From: Undibacterium sp. 5I1
GTDB taxonomy: Bacteria > Pseudomonadota > Gammaproteobacteria > Burkholderiales > Burkholderiaceae_D
Length of the DNA: 64,000 nucleotides
Direction: 5' to 3'
Assembly: GCF_034314085.1 (NCBI RefSeq)
Contig: NZ_JAVIWI010000001.1
Location: forward strand, 3,348,001 to 3,412,000
A model generated the notes under the pieces. That model was not told the DNA's origin. It searched no databases and worked only from the letters and a program-made list of their open reading frames with translations. Each line of letters opens with the position of its first letter. Positions within the stretch are counted from its first letter, which is position 1. The translations under genes and the position numbers were made by a program. Shown piece after piece: positions 1 to 10,228 of this stretch.

Positions 1-1530
<1,530 letters not shown>

Positions 1531-2001
1531 TCTGTTTTTGTTCATTGCTGAACTCTGTTCTTTCGAACAGTGTCGCTCACTCAAATAACTGACAGGCTAT
1601 CTCTTGCGAGATATCCTATTTATTACTTTTGCGAACATTTGATATTTTTTAAGTATCATGATCTAATAAATTAAATCACGGTGCCTTCTATCAAGTGCCC
1701 ACATTTATTGACTGTTAATTGTTAAAGATCTGTATTCTGTGTCGCTTTAAAAAGACTAGGATTCTTGCGAATCAACCACTCTTTTCTCTCTACTTTCTGA
1801 CAAAGCGTTTTGTTTGTCAGCAGCAAAGAAGCAAGATTATGAACCACTTACCGCTTTCCGTCAATACCTATTTTGAAGCTTCTTTTTAAATCCCATCCGG
1901 TTTCTTCTACCTGATCTTGTTCAATTCTCTGCCTTCAAACTACCGTACTCACTTCTCGTGTTTCACTGTCTTTCTACCTCTATTTCCCCGCCTCTCGACG
2001 G
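1531..2001 (-). other. rRNA operon leader region
   Basis: About 470 bases between the predicted rrn transcription start and the 16S 5' end. It is AT-rich and carries no plausible coding frame. It contains a boxA-like antitermination site close to the 16S gene. By analogy with other rrn leaders it should pair with sequence beyond the 16S 3' end for RNase III processing, but that partner is outside the window. Confidence 0.7.
1715..1730 (-). promoter_or_regulatory. boxA antitermination element of the rrn leader
   Basis: On the minus strand the sequence reads GATCTTTAACAATTAA, close to the classical rrn boxA (TGCTCTTTAACA). It sits about 185 bases upstream of the 16S gene, the expected place for binding of the NusB-NusE (S10) antitermination complex. 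The call rests on the motif and its position. Confidence 0.75.
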
Positions 2002-2038
2002 GAGCCGAACTATAGCAAACATCCCCTCCCTTTGGCAA
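2002..2038 (-). promoter_or_regulatory. rrn P1-type promoter
   Basis: Minus-strand -35 TTGCCA (2033-2038) and -10 TATAGT (2009-2014) are separated by 18 bases and followed by a GC-rich discriminator (CGGCTCCC). A GC-rich discriminator is the hallmark of stringently controlled rRNA promoters that respond to ppGpp and DksA. An AT-rich stretch upstream could act as an UP element. Transcription would start near 2002. No second promoter was recognised. Confidence 0.75.
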
Positions 2039-2155
2039 GTAGCTTCCTAATTATTTTCAGAAACAAGCCACGAAACAAATTAGGGCAAATAAATACTAAG
2101 TTCGATCCGCTCGACCAAATAAGTCTTTTGCTGTGAGCGCAAAGAACAATGAAAA

Positions 2156-2186
2156 GCGCGCACATAAAAAAATTTATGCGTGCGCG
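2156..2186 (-). terminator. Hairpin terminator downstream of topB
   Basis: GCGCAC-ATAAA (2158-2168) pairs with TTTAT-GC-GTGCGC (2173-2185), with a two-base bulge and a short A/T loop. On the minus strand it is followed by CTTTTC, a weak U-run. It lies about 80 bases past the topB stop and just upstream of the rrn promoter, so it probably insulates the two units. Terminator activity is inferred. Confidence 0.55.
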
Positions 2187-2266
2187 ATACTTATCCTATG
2201 TATTGAGATTATTTAATAGTATGTAGAGAATAATCAAAAACACATATTTGGTTTATTTACGCTTTT

Positions 2267-4870
2267 TTAGGCAGCTTTCTTTTTATTTACAACTATTTTT
2301 CTTACTGCTTTTGTGGCTGTTTTCGCGATTTTTGCTGGTACTTTTACTGACGCACCTTCAGTATTGCTGGTCGCTTTTGCCTTAACAGGCACTTTAGCTT
2401 TGCGCTCTTCAAACTCAAAACTGACTTTGCCATCTTTGCCGCGCACCAAGAACGCCTTAAACGGACGACGAGTGCGCTGGGAAATAAAACCAGGTAGCAA
2501 ATCAGTTTTACCGTCGTTTAATAGTTTTGCCATTTGCTCCGGTAAAATTTCTTGCTGCAAAATAATACGTCCGCTGCGGAAATCGCACGCCTTAGGTTTG
2601 GCAACGGTTTTTTCACAGGTATAAGATAAGCCCATTTCATACACATCGCTGCCACATTTAGGACAAGGTCCGAGAGCAGTTTGGCCAGTAAAATCAACAG
2701 GCTCAGCATTTTCATCATCCTGATTTTGACCGAAGTCAAATTCAAGCTTGAAGTTATTGTGTTCTTCATCACGTACAATTTTTAGGATCGCGGCGAATGG
2801 TCTGCCCATTTTTGAGCGAAATCCTTGCAAGGGACCAATTTCTCGCTTACTTAAAACCTCTTCTACCTCGGCGACCTCAAATTGACGGCTGCCAGGTGTT
2901 TTACTCATAGAGAACTCGCACTTGGTACAAGCAAAGCGGCGATAGTTTTCTTTAACTATGCCGCCACAATTCGGGCATGGTGTGTGCAGCGTGGCGTAGT
3001 CGCCGGGGATTGTATCGTTGTTATATTCCTTGGCGCGCTTGACGATCACTTGCGTCATTTGGGCAATTTCGCGCATGAATTCTTCGCGACTGATTTTACC
3101 GCGCTCCATTTGCGAGAGCTTGTATTCCCATTCACCTGTCAATTCTGGCGAAGTCAATTCATCAACACCAAGTCCGCGCAGCAGCGTCATTAGCTGAAAC
3201 GCCTTGGCGGTCGGCATCATCTCACGGCCTTCGCGCAGTAAATATTTTTCGTTAATCAGCCCCTCGATAGTGGCAGCACGAGTAGCTGGCGTACCCAAAC
3301 CTTTACCAGCCATTGCCTCACGCAAATCACCATCGTCAACCAATTTACCTGCACCCTCCATCGCCGACAACAACGTGGCTTCAGTGTAGCGAGCAGGTGG
3401 TTTAGTAACTAAGCCGTTAGCTGTGATTTTTTCTGTTTTGACTTTTTCACCCTTAGCAACAGCAACTAAATTGCCTTTATTTTCCGGGTCATTATCGTCT
3501 TGTGCCTCTTTGCCATAAATAGCTAACCAACCAGGGTTGGTCATGACCTTGCCTTCGGTCTTAAACTGATAGCCAGACACTTCTGTAATACGAGTCGTGA
3601 CTTGGAATTCTGCCGCGGGGAAGAATACGGACATAAAGCGACGTGTCACTAAGTCATATAACTTTTGCTCTGGCTCGGACAAATTTTTTGGCGCTTGGCT
3701 AGTTGGAATAATCGCAAAGTGATCACTGATTTTGGCGTTATCAAATATCCGCTTATTCGGCTTGACCCAATTACTATTCAAGATCTGGGCGGCGAACTGG
3801 TAATAGTTATTGTTTTCCGAGACCGTTTCGAGCGTTTGCTTTACCGTATCTAAATAATCTTCCGGCAAGTGACGGGAATCAGTACGCGGGTATGTCAGCA
3901 CCTTATGTTTTTCATACAGCGCTTGCGCTAATCCAAGTGTATTCTTGGCAGAGAAACCGAAACGAGAGTTCGCTTCACGCTGCAAGCTGGTCAAGTCGAA
4001 TAATGCCGGCGCCATTTGTGTCGCTGGTTTAGATTCTTCACTAACATTGCCTTGTTTATTTCTGCAAGCAGCGACAATCGACTCTGCCGCTGCTTTGCTC
4101 CATAAACGCTCGGCTTTTTTCTCTGGGTCATGCTCATCTTTTTTGAATTGATGATCTAACCAGCGCCCTTCATAAATACCCGCGGCGCAAATAAATTCTG
4201 CACGGACTTCCCAAAAATCACGAGAAACAAACTTCTTAATTTTTTCTTCGCGCTCTACCACAATCGACAAGGTTGGCGTTTGTACGCGACCTACTGTGGT
4301 GAGATAAAAACCGCCCTCTTTAGAATTGAATGCCGTCATGGCGCGAGTGCCATTAATACCGATCAGCCAGTCAGCCTCAGAGCGGCAACGCGCGGCATCC
4401 GCCAGCGGCATCATGTCTTCATCTGTACGTAGCTTTTTAAAGCCATCGCGGATAGATGCTGGCGTCATAGATTGCAACCACAAACGACTTACTGGTTGTT
4501 TGGCTTTGGCATGCTGCGCAATCAAGCGGAAAATTAACTCTCCTTCACGACCCGCATCGCATGCGTTGATAAGAGCAGTAACATCTTTACGCTTGATGAG
4601 TTTATTCAACACCTTTAAGCGCGATTCGGTCTTGGCGATAGGATTCAGTGCGAAGTGCGGCGGGATCATCGGCAGGTGGGCGAAACTCCATTTGCCACGC
4701 TTAACATCATATTCTTCTGGTACTGTGATTTCTAGCAAATGGCCGACCGCCGATGACAATACATAATCGTCCGACTCAAAATAATCATCATGTTTAGTAA
4801 AGCCGCCCAAAGTTTTGGCGATGTCATTTGCGACTGAGGGCTTCTCGGCAATGATGAGGGTTTTGGTCAT
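2267..4870 (-). CDS. topB: DNA topoisomerase III
   Basis: Type IA topoisomerase that cuts and rejoins single strands to decatenate and resolve DNA. The N-terminal Toprim domain shows IIAEKPSVA (E9) and DAGREGE (105-111). The active-site tyrosine is Y327 in LTYPRTDSR, within the archetypal region that starts near residue 290. The C-terminus has a four-cysteine zinc ribbon (CPNCGG...CTKC), a second cysteine-rich repeat (CPKCG...), and a Lys/Ala-rich basic tail. At 867 residues it is much longer than E. coli TopB (653), because of the duplicated C-terminal zinc/Toprim-associated modules. Long forms like this are common in betaproteobacteria. It lies downstream of smg on the same strand, a conserved Burkholderiales order. 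Confidence 0.95.
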   Translation of the reverse strand: MTKTLIIAEKPSVANDIAKTLGGFTKHDDYFESDDYVLSSAVGHLLEITVPEEYDVKRGKWSFAHLPMIPPHFALNPIAKTESRLKVLNKLIKRKDVTALINACDAGREGELIFRLIAQHAKAKQPVSRLWLQSMTPASIRDGFKKLRTDEDMMPLADAARCRSEADWLIGINGTRAMTAFNSKEGGFYLTTVGRVQTPTLSIVVEREEKIKKFVSRDFWEVRAEFICAAGIYEGRWLDHQFKKDEHDPEKKAERLWSKAAAESIVAACRNKQGNVSEESKPATQMAPALFDLTSLQREANSRFGFSAKNTLGLAQALYEKHKVLTYPRTDSRHLPEDYLDTVKQTLETVSENNNYYQFAAQILNSNWVKPNKRIFDNAKISDHFAIIPTSQAPKNLSEPEQKLYDLVTRRFMSVFFPAAEFQVTTRITEVSGYQFKTEGKVMTNPGWLAIYGKEAQDDNDPENKGNLVAVAKGEKVKTEKITANGLVTKPPARYTEATLLSAMEGAGKLVDDGDLREAMAGKGLGTPATRAATIEGLINEKYLLREGREMMPTAKAFQLMTLLRGLGVDELTSPELTGEWEYKLSQMERGKISREEFMREIAQMTQVIVKRAKEYNNDTIPGDYATLHTPCPNCGGIVKENYRRFACTKCEFSMSKTPGSRQFEVAEVEEVLSKREIGPLQGFRSKMGRPFAAILKIVRDEEHNNFKLEFDFGQNQDDENAEPVDFTGQTALGPCPKCGSDVYEMGLSYTCEKTVAKPKACDFRSGRIILQQEILPEQMAKLLNDGKTDLLPGFISQRTRRPFKAFLVRGKDGKVSFEFEERKAKVPVKAKATSNTEGASVKVPAKIAKTATKAVRKIVVNKKKAA

Positions 4871-4993
4871 GGTGTTATTTCTCTATCGTTTCTTTGGCGT
4901 CTCTATATCAGAGACTGGCTGAATCGGTGCATGCTAAACAGATACTGATTAATCACTAAAGGGTAAAGTAAAAACTTAATTCGTCTCAATGCA

Positions 4994-5022
4994 GCGCAAG
5001 CCTAGCCTAAATTTGCTTGCGC
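4994..5022. other. Inverted repeat between smg and topB
   Basis: GCGCAAGC (4994-5001) and GCTTGCGC (5015-5022) form a perfect 8-bp stem, extended by flanking GCAGC/GCTGC. It lies in the 284-base gap between the smg stop and the topB start. There is no T-run on either strand, so it is not a classical intrinsic terminator. It may be an RNA processing or mRNA-stabilising hairpin. Confidence 0.45.
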
Positions 5023-5154
5023 CGCTGCAACAAGATAGCGCAAACCCATGCACACAAGGCATATTAAGCGCGAATAATAAACGTGATCGATGAAAAACTG
5101 CAATCGAGATATGTTTTTTACCACAAAACAAGCGATGACAGTGCTTTAGTGAAC

Positions 5155-5631
5155 TTAGTGCAACAAGCGAGGTTCGCTCTCTTCGTCGGATAATAGCAAT
5201 TCGTCAAACATGAGCATATCCGGTTCTTTGCCCTGACTCCAGAGCATCATCAGAACGATGACCTTGAGCTTATCCAAAGGAACAGGAGACTCGTTAATTG
5301 CCAGAGCACGCTCAATCACGATCTCCCGCTGTTGTGAGTTCATCAGGCCAGCGGATTCCAGAAATTGCAAAAAACCCATGGCTGGCGTACCCAAAACTGC
5401 AATTTCGCGCTCGGCGTAGATACGGAAACCCTTGGATGCGAGAACATCAGATTCGGTCTGCTTATCGATTTCGTTCGTTGTGTCGGCCAGAACGGTGAGC
5501 CAGTCCAGCGCTTCGGAAATTTCATCTTCTTCAAAGCCGACTGCGGAAAGTTTTTTAGCCAAAGCTACCGTGTCCGGACATGCGTCAGGGCGGTAGTAGG
5601 TTTCATAGAGGTATACAAGAATATCGAACAT
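5155..5631 (-). CDS. smg: Smg family protein (DUF494)
   Basis: 158-residue acidic, helical protein of the Smg/DUF494 family, recognised by its start [13 protein letters not shown] and the conserved cysteine-proline region after it. Smg has no established biochemical role. It is nearly always encoded beside dprA and a topoisomerase gene, as here, which supports the call. The start is an ATG at 5631 with a weak ribosome binding site. The 223-base gap to dprA upstream holds a copy of the dispersed repeat described below, so smg may need its own promoter. Confidence 0.92.
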   Translation of the reverse strand: MFDILVYLYETYYRPDACPDTVALAKKLSAVGFEEDEISEALDWLTVLADTTNEIDKQTESDVLASKGFRIYAEREIAVLGTPAMGFLQFLESAGLMNSQQREIVIERALAINESPVPLDKLKVIVLMMLWSQGKEPDMLMFDELLLSDEESEPRLLH

Positions 5632-5733
5632 GCCGTTACTGTAGCCTCAAGGAGAATTCGAGACAAGTCCTGCGTTACTGCTTTTTTGCATCATCAATGA
5701 TACAAAATCACTGCGAAACTTGCCTTATTATAT

Positions 5734-5815
5734 ATACTAGGTAGTAGTATTCTAACATATCCATGTATTACCTGTTCAATATGCCAGATTTTGACGATAC
5801 TCCCCAATTTTTAAT
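5734..5815 (+). repeat. Dispersed 85-bp intergenic element, copy 1 (rearranged right end)
   Basis: Left stem ATACT (5734-5738), 7 nt, AGTAT (5746-5750); core ATCCA (5759-5763), 9 nt, TGTTC (5773-5777). The core is degenerate compared with GTCCA...TGGAC in better copies. Instead of ending in GGGGAGTATA, it ends with ATACTCCCC (5797-5805), as if the right arm were inverted. It lies between dprA and smg. Confidence 0.6.
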
Positions 5816-5854
5816 GGCTATTTTAGTTTTAGGAATTATAGAAGTTACGCAAAA

Positions 5855-7042
5855 TTACCCCAGGCGTTTAATCATGGCGCCAGCGAGCTGCTCAATATGC
5901 CCGTCCAACTCTAATGATAATAATTGTGCGCTCAGGCTTCCCGCATCCATATCTACGCGCTCAGCCAGCATATCGATGTGCACGGGATCGTAGCCAATCG
6001 CAATTAATAATTCGCTGTCGGCGGCCGACACGCTGACATTTACATCGGCTCTTACTGCATTTTGTACGAAGTTTGGGGCAAGCGAATTAGCTAGCGACCG
6101 ATCACGGCTACCGACACCGCTTGAAAATAGTGGCAAAAATCCCAACTCATCCAAAATATCCTGCGCGTTATCGACTAATTTTGCACCTTGCTTAATCAGT
6201 TGATGGCAGCCCTTAGCCAAAGGTGAATGAATCGAGCCAGGAATAGCAAATACATCACGCCCTTGTTCTGCCGCCATGCGCGCGGTGATCAATGAACCTG
6301 ACTGCGCGGCTGCCTCAATGACTAATACCCCCTTTGCCAAGCCAGAAATAATCCGGTTACGGCGCGGAAAGTTAGAGGCAATCGCTGGCATGCCAAGCGC
6401 ATATTCACTGACAATACAACCACCATCAGCAATCAAGTGCGCAAGGCTGCGATTGCGTGCCGGATAAACAATATCGGCGCCAGTACCAATCACAGCCACG
6501 GTCGATCCAGCGCCGCGCAGAGCGCCCTGATGCGCAGCGGCATCAATGCCTGCAGCCATGCCAGAACTAATTGTTAAACCAGCCTTGCTTAACGCTTCAG
6601 AAAATTGCTCGGCATTTAAGATGCCCTGCGTAGTTGCATTTCTGCTACCGACAACGGCAATGGTTGGCGCATCCAATAAAGCAGCACGGCCTTTGACATA
6701 AATCAAAATTGGCGGATCAGGGATGTCAAGCAAGGCACGCGGATAATTGGCATCGGCCAAGGTCATTACCTGATTACCAGGCGATGCGCACCAATTCTGG
6801 GTAAGATTGATTTGTTGTTGAAGTTGATCGGAAGGCGCCTGTAGTAAAGCCCGTGCAATTTTTTCCGATATAACTTGGGTCAGCGCAGAGAAGCTTGCTG
6901 CAAAAATCTGCGCTGGCAATCCAAATGCGGCCAACAGCTTACGGGCAGTTTCTGGCCCGACACCTGAGGTTTGCTCTAGCCGAAGCCAATCCTGCCAGTC
7001 CGTATCGTCAGCTAAGTCAGTCTTTTGCGTTGTTACAAACAT
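5855..7042 (-). CDS. dprA: DNA-processing protein DprA
   Basis: Binds incoming single-stranded DNA during natural transformation and loads RecA. The order is an N-terminal HhH/SAM-like domain (SGVGPETARKLLAAFG), the Rossmann-like DNA_processg_A domain with VVGSRNAT and SGMAAGIDAAAHQGAL, and a C-terminal winged-helix domain (residues about 335-395). The open frame extends upstream to 7147, but that part overlaps the LysM gene and looks like a hydrophobic out-of-frame read. I prefer the ATG at 7042, giving 395 residues, closer to family length; the ribosome binding site is poor, so the start is uncertain. It follows the LysM gene in what looks like one transcript. Confidence 0.93.
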   Translation of the reverse strand: MFVTTQKTDLADDTDWQDWLRLEQTSGVGPETARKLLAAFGLPAQIFAASFSALTQVISEKIARALLQAPSDQLQQQINLTQNWCASPGNQVMTLADANYPRALLDIPDPPILIYVKGRAALLDAPTIAVVGSRNATTQGILNAEQFSEALSKAGLTISSGMAAGIDAAAHQGALRGAGSTVAVIGTGADIVYPARNRSLAHLIADGGCIVSEYALGMPAIASNFPRRNRIISGLAKGVLVIEAAAQSGSLITARMAAEQGRDVFAIPGSIHSPLAKGCHQLIKQGAKLVDNAQDILDELGFLPLFSSGVGSRDRSLANSLAPNFVQNAVRADVNVSVSAADSELLIAIGYDPVHIDMLAERVDMDAGSLSAQLLSLELDGHIEQLAGAMIKRLG

Positions 7043-7097
7043 GCTGTTATTTGTTGCTGTTTGCTGCTGCTTGATATTTGGGTCGTAGGTTGACAAT

Positions 7098-8204
7098 TTA
7101 TTCAGGTGAACTAGCAACATCACCCACAGCAACAGCGTCAGTGACATTCATGATCAAGCCATAAGAAATATTGTCGAAAACGCGAAAAACAAATAAAGAG
7201 CCATATCGCTCATCCGGTAAGCGGATCGCATTTTTGTTATCTGTTTTATCTTGTATAACCTTGCCATAGCGGGATAATTGCAAAACAGTACCTAGATTGA
7301 GACCTGCATTAGCGCCGCGATTGATGCTGACAATTTGGTTTTGTCCCGCCGTATTAACACCCCCGTAAATCGAAACAACACGTGCACTGACAGTCTGCTC
7401 GGGTGGATGTGGCATATAATTTAGAATCGGCATAGGCGGCACTGGCACCAGCCGGTCACCGACAGTCATTTCTTCTTTTGAATTACTGACGATAAAAGTA
7501 TCCACACCATCCGCAGTCTTAGCAACACGATCCAACTTGACCGTCCCTAAGAATGCCGCCTCATAAGCAATTACCTTTTTAGTGTCTGGATCTTTTAGTG
7601 GTACGCCCGGCCGGAACACCTGGAAGGATGTGCCTCCCTTTAAGTCACCGCGTACATACGCTTTATCATTTTTTGCCATATTGACGCGCCCTTCTTGGGC
7701 AGCTACGATGCGCGGGGCGTTCAAAAGGGTCTTCTCTTCTACTATCAGGGGCTGCACCAGAAAAGGCTCAATTAGATTAGACGGGATCGACGTAATTGCA
7801 TTCAAATCTAAAGATTCGCTGCGGATTTGAGGTTGCAGTTTTACAGAACCATTTGCCAAAGTACTGACCGAACCTGCACCACTAATTGGATTGCCTAAAC
7901 GCAAACGGCCATTAACTCGGTCGAAATATACGATTTGGTTCGGATAAATCCAGTGGGGGTTACGAATCTCTTCACGATTCATGCCCCATACTTCTGGCCA
8001 GCACCAAGGATTATTTAAAAATGTGCCAGAAATTCCCCACAAAGTATCGCCTTTGATTACTTCATGCTTATCTGGCGCATCCGGCAAAAAGGTACATTTG
8101 CCAGTGCGAACTGTGCTGACAACATCCTGCGCTGCAACGGGTAAAGTGACTATCGCGGGGAAGGCAACTGCGAGAAGCAAGGCGATTGTGCTAAACTTTT
8201 TCAT
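7098..8204 (-). CDS. Secreted LysM domain protein
   Basis: Exported cell-wall-binding protein. A signal peptide (MKKFSTIALLLAVAFPAIV, cleavage near VAAQ) is followed by one LysM domain: a GDTLWGIS motif, a conserved WCWPEVWGMN stretch, and a closing YPNQIVYF segment. The remaining 250 or so residues form a beta-rich region of unknown function. LysM proteins of this type are usual next to dprA in Burkholderiales. The longest frame starts at 8300, but the ATG at 8204 begins exactly at the signal peptide. The gene is divergent from def, with 151 bases between the starts. Confidence 0.88.
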   Translation of the reverse strand: MKKFSTIALLLAVAFPAIVTLPVAAQDVVSTVRTGKCTFLPDAPDKHEVIKGDTLWGISGTFLNNPWCWPEVWGMNREEIRNPHWIYPNQIVYFDRVNGRLRLGNPISGAGSVSTLANGSVKLQPQIRSESLDLNAITSIPSNLIEPFLVQPLIVEEKTLLNAPRIVAAQEGRVNMAKNDKAYVRGDLKGGTSFQVFRPGVPLKDPDTKKVIAYEAAFLGTVKLDRVAKTADGVDTFIVSNSKEEMTVGDRLVPVPPMPILNYMPHPPEQTVSARVVSIYGGVNTAGQNQIVSINRGANAGLNLGTVLQLSRYGKVIQDKTDNKNAIRLPDERYGSLFVFRVFDNISYGLIMNVTDAVAVGDVASSPE

Positions 8205-8355
8205 GAATGTTGTCCGATGCGTGGTGCTGGATGCTAGATGGTAAAGCAGATAGGCGAGTAACAACTTGCCAAAGTGAATCAAATTTTGCCTATAAATCAT
8301 TGAAGTAGCAAGAAAAACCGCATTGCAACGCCCTTTCGTTGTTGTGAAAAGTCTT

Positions 8356-8895
8356 ATGTCTATACTAAATATCCTCCGTTATCCTGATCCACGTTTGCAT
8401 AAAGTGGCTAAACCCGTCAGCGTTTTTGATGAACGCCTGAAAAAACTTGCCGCCGATATGGCCGAGACCATGTATGACGCACCGGGCGTTGGCCTGGCGG
8501 CATCTCAAGTCGATGTGCACGAACAATTGGTGGTAATCGATACCTCCGAAACCAATAGCGATTTGCGCGTGTTCGTCAATCCAGAAATTATCTGGGCAAG
8601 TGCAGAGAAAAAAGTCTATGACGAGGGCTGTTTGTCAGTACCTGGTATTTATGATGGGGTTGAACGTCCGTCAGAAGTCAAAGTCCGCGCTTTGGATGTC
8701 GATGGAAAACCATTTGAAATCCACGCTGATGGCTTGTTGGCCGTTTGCATTCAGCATGAAATGGATCACCTCAAAGGCAAAGTATTTGTCGAGTATTTGT
8801 CACCACTCAAACGCAATCGCATCAAAACAAAAATGCTCAAAGAAGAGCGCGAAGAACAACGCACTGGTCGGAATCCATCGTCGAAAGCACGTTGA
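8356..8895 (+). CDS. def: Peptide deformylase
   Basis: Removes the N-formyl group from nascent proteins. All three family motifs are present: GVGLAASQ (44-51), EGCLSVP (metal ligand C92) and QHEMDHL (H134, catalytic E135, H138). I chose the ATG at 8356, which starts with the typical [14 protein letters not shown] and gives 179 residues. A longer frame from 8323 would add residues not typical of the family. Its stop overlaps the fmt start in TGATG, so the two are translationally coupled. Confidence 0.97.
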   Translation: MSILNILRYPDPRLHKVAKPVSVFDERLKKLAADMAETMYDAPGVGLAASQVDVHEQLVVIDTSETNSDLRVFVNPEIIWASAEKKVYDEGCLSVPGIYDGVERPSEVKVRALDVDGKPFEIHADGLLAVCIQHEMDHLKGKVFVEYLSPLKRNRIKTKMLKEEREEQRTGRNPSSKAR

Positions 8896-9869
8896 TGCGC
8901 ATCATTTTTGCCGGCACGCCCGAATTTGCCGCAATTGCACTACAAGCCATTCATACAGCAGGCTTTGAAATCCCATTAGTGTTGACCCAACCGGACCGTC
9001 CGGCGGGTCGTGGCATGCAATTGCACGCCTCCGCGGTCAAGCAGTTTGCCCTGCAGCATGGGATTGCGGTAGCGCAGCCGACTTCTTTGCGACTAGACGG
9101 TAAATATCCAGAAATCGCACAAGAAGCGCACGATCTGTTACGCAATACGCAGCACGATGTGATGGTGGTTGCCGCGTATGGTTTGATTTTGCCACGCTCG
9201 ACTCTCAGCATCCCACCACTAGGCTGCATCAATATTCACGGGTCCCTTTTACCTCGCTGGCGCGGCGCTGCACCTATTCATCGCGCGATTGAAAGCGGTG
9301 ATCGCGAGACCGGCATCACGATTATGCAGATGGAAGAAGGACTAGATACCGGGCCTATGCTGAGTATGCAAAGTATTGCCATCGCGACGGATGACAGCAC
9401 CGGTAGTTTGCATGACAAACTGGCGCAACTTGGCGGCGAAATGATAGTACAAACGCTGCGGGCTTTAGAGGAAGTACAAGCGTCCATACAAACAACGGTG
9501 CAACCCGAACAAGGAGTCACTTATGCTGCCAAAATCAGTAAAGAAGAAGCTGCATTAGATTTCAATTTAGCCGCCGATGTTTTGGCGAGGAAAATCCGTG
9601 CCTTCAATCCCTTTCCCGGGGCACATGCCAATATGAATGGCAGTGTCATCAAAATTTGGCGTGCTGAAGCCGTTAAGCCATCATCCGGCACAGAAACCAG
9701 ACCAGCGGGTCGAGTCATTGCCGCTAACGCGCATGAAGGTGTGGTGGTTGCCTGTGGCGAGCAATGCCTACGTTTGACCGAGCTACAAAAACCCGGCGGT
9801 AAGCGCTTGCCTGTTGCAGAATTTCTCAAGGGCTTTGTGATCGAAGTCGGCAGTCAATTCTCTCGCTAA
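8895..9869 (+). CDS. fmt: Methionyl-tRNA formyltransferase
   Basis: Formylates initiator Met-tRNA using 10-formyl-tetrahydrofolate. The N-terminal catalytic domain starts [16 protein letters not shown] and contains the [20 protein letters not shown] region, followed by the C-terminal OB-like tRNA-binding domain. At 324 residues the length is normal. Its ATG shares a base with the def stop codon. In many Burkholderiales fmt is followed by htpX and rsmB; here the next gene is an unrelated diguanylate cyclase on the other strand. Confidence 0.97.
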   Translation: MRIIFAGTPEFAAIALQAIHTAGFEIPLVLTQPDRPAGRGMQLHASAVKQFALQHGIAVAQPTSLRLDGKYPEIAQEAHDLLRNTQHDVMVVAAYGLILPRSTLSIPPLGCINIHGSLLPRWRGAAPIHRAIESGDRETGITIMQMEEGLDTGPMLSMQSIAIATDDSTGSLHDKLAQLGGEMIVQTLRALEEVQASIQTTVQPEQGVTYAAKISKEEAALDFNLAADVLARKIRAFNPFPGAHANMNGSVIKIWRAEAVKPSSGTETRPAGRVIAANAHEGVVVACGEQCLRLTELQKPGGKRLPVAEFLKGFVIEVGSQFSR

Positions 9870-10228
9870 AACTTTAGCTTAATTTTCTGCCGCGCTGCAC
9901 CTGTTGCGTCTGCTGAATTGACGCTGATGTTTGAATCCGCGAATCTGTATTTGAACTTGCGTTTGAACCGGCAATGATGTTTACATTCCACCCGAGATCG
10001 GTATTGCGCTCAGCGACCTACCGGACTCACATTGCAATTATGATCGGCGTTTATTTCCGCCAAATATCTCTAAGATACATCTGCTTTTATTTAATATACT
10101 CCATACTGTATATTTTATTGTCCATATATTTATTGGACGATAAGGCACATAAGTACATATACTCCCGTTATTTTCATTAATTTACTGGGATTTTATTTGC
10201 AAAAAACGCTGCAGCAAAACCATTCAAA
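9870..10228. other. Intergenic region between convergent fmt and diguanylate cyclase genes
   Basis: About 360 bases without a supported gene. The right half holds a copy of the dispersed element (10096-10178). A 68-codon frame across it is rich in Tyr and Ile because it reads through the AT-rich repeat, and is not considered a gene. No clear terminator was found for either neighbour. Confidence 0.6.
10096..10178 (+). repeat. Dispersed 85-bp intergenic element, copy 2 (intact core, rearranged right end)
   Basis: Left stem ATACT (10096-10100) and TGTAT (10107-10111) are separated by 6 nt. The core is intact: GTCCA (10120-10124), 9 nt, TGGAC (10134-10138), extended to ATTGTCCA...TGGACGAT. The right end is ATACTCCCGTTATTTT (10159-10174), the complement orientation of the usual GGGGAGTATA end. 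It lies between two convergent genes. Confidence 0.7.

Noticed and set aside
2189..2235. ATACT-7nt-TGTAT motif near the rrn promoter, like the dispersed element's left stem
   Set aside because: No GTCCA/TGGAC core and no GGGGAGTATA end follow, so it is probably chance.
7043..7147. Longer N-terminus for DprA
   Set aside because: It overlaps the LysM gene's end in another frame and adds a hydrophobic stretch foreign to DprA.
9974..10180. A 68-codon frame rich in Tyr and Ile
   Set aside because: It reads through dispersed element copy 2 and lacks a ribosome binding site.
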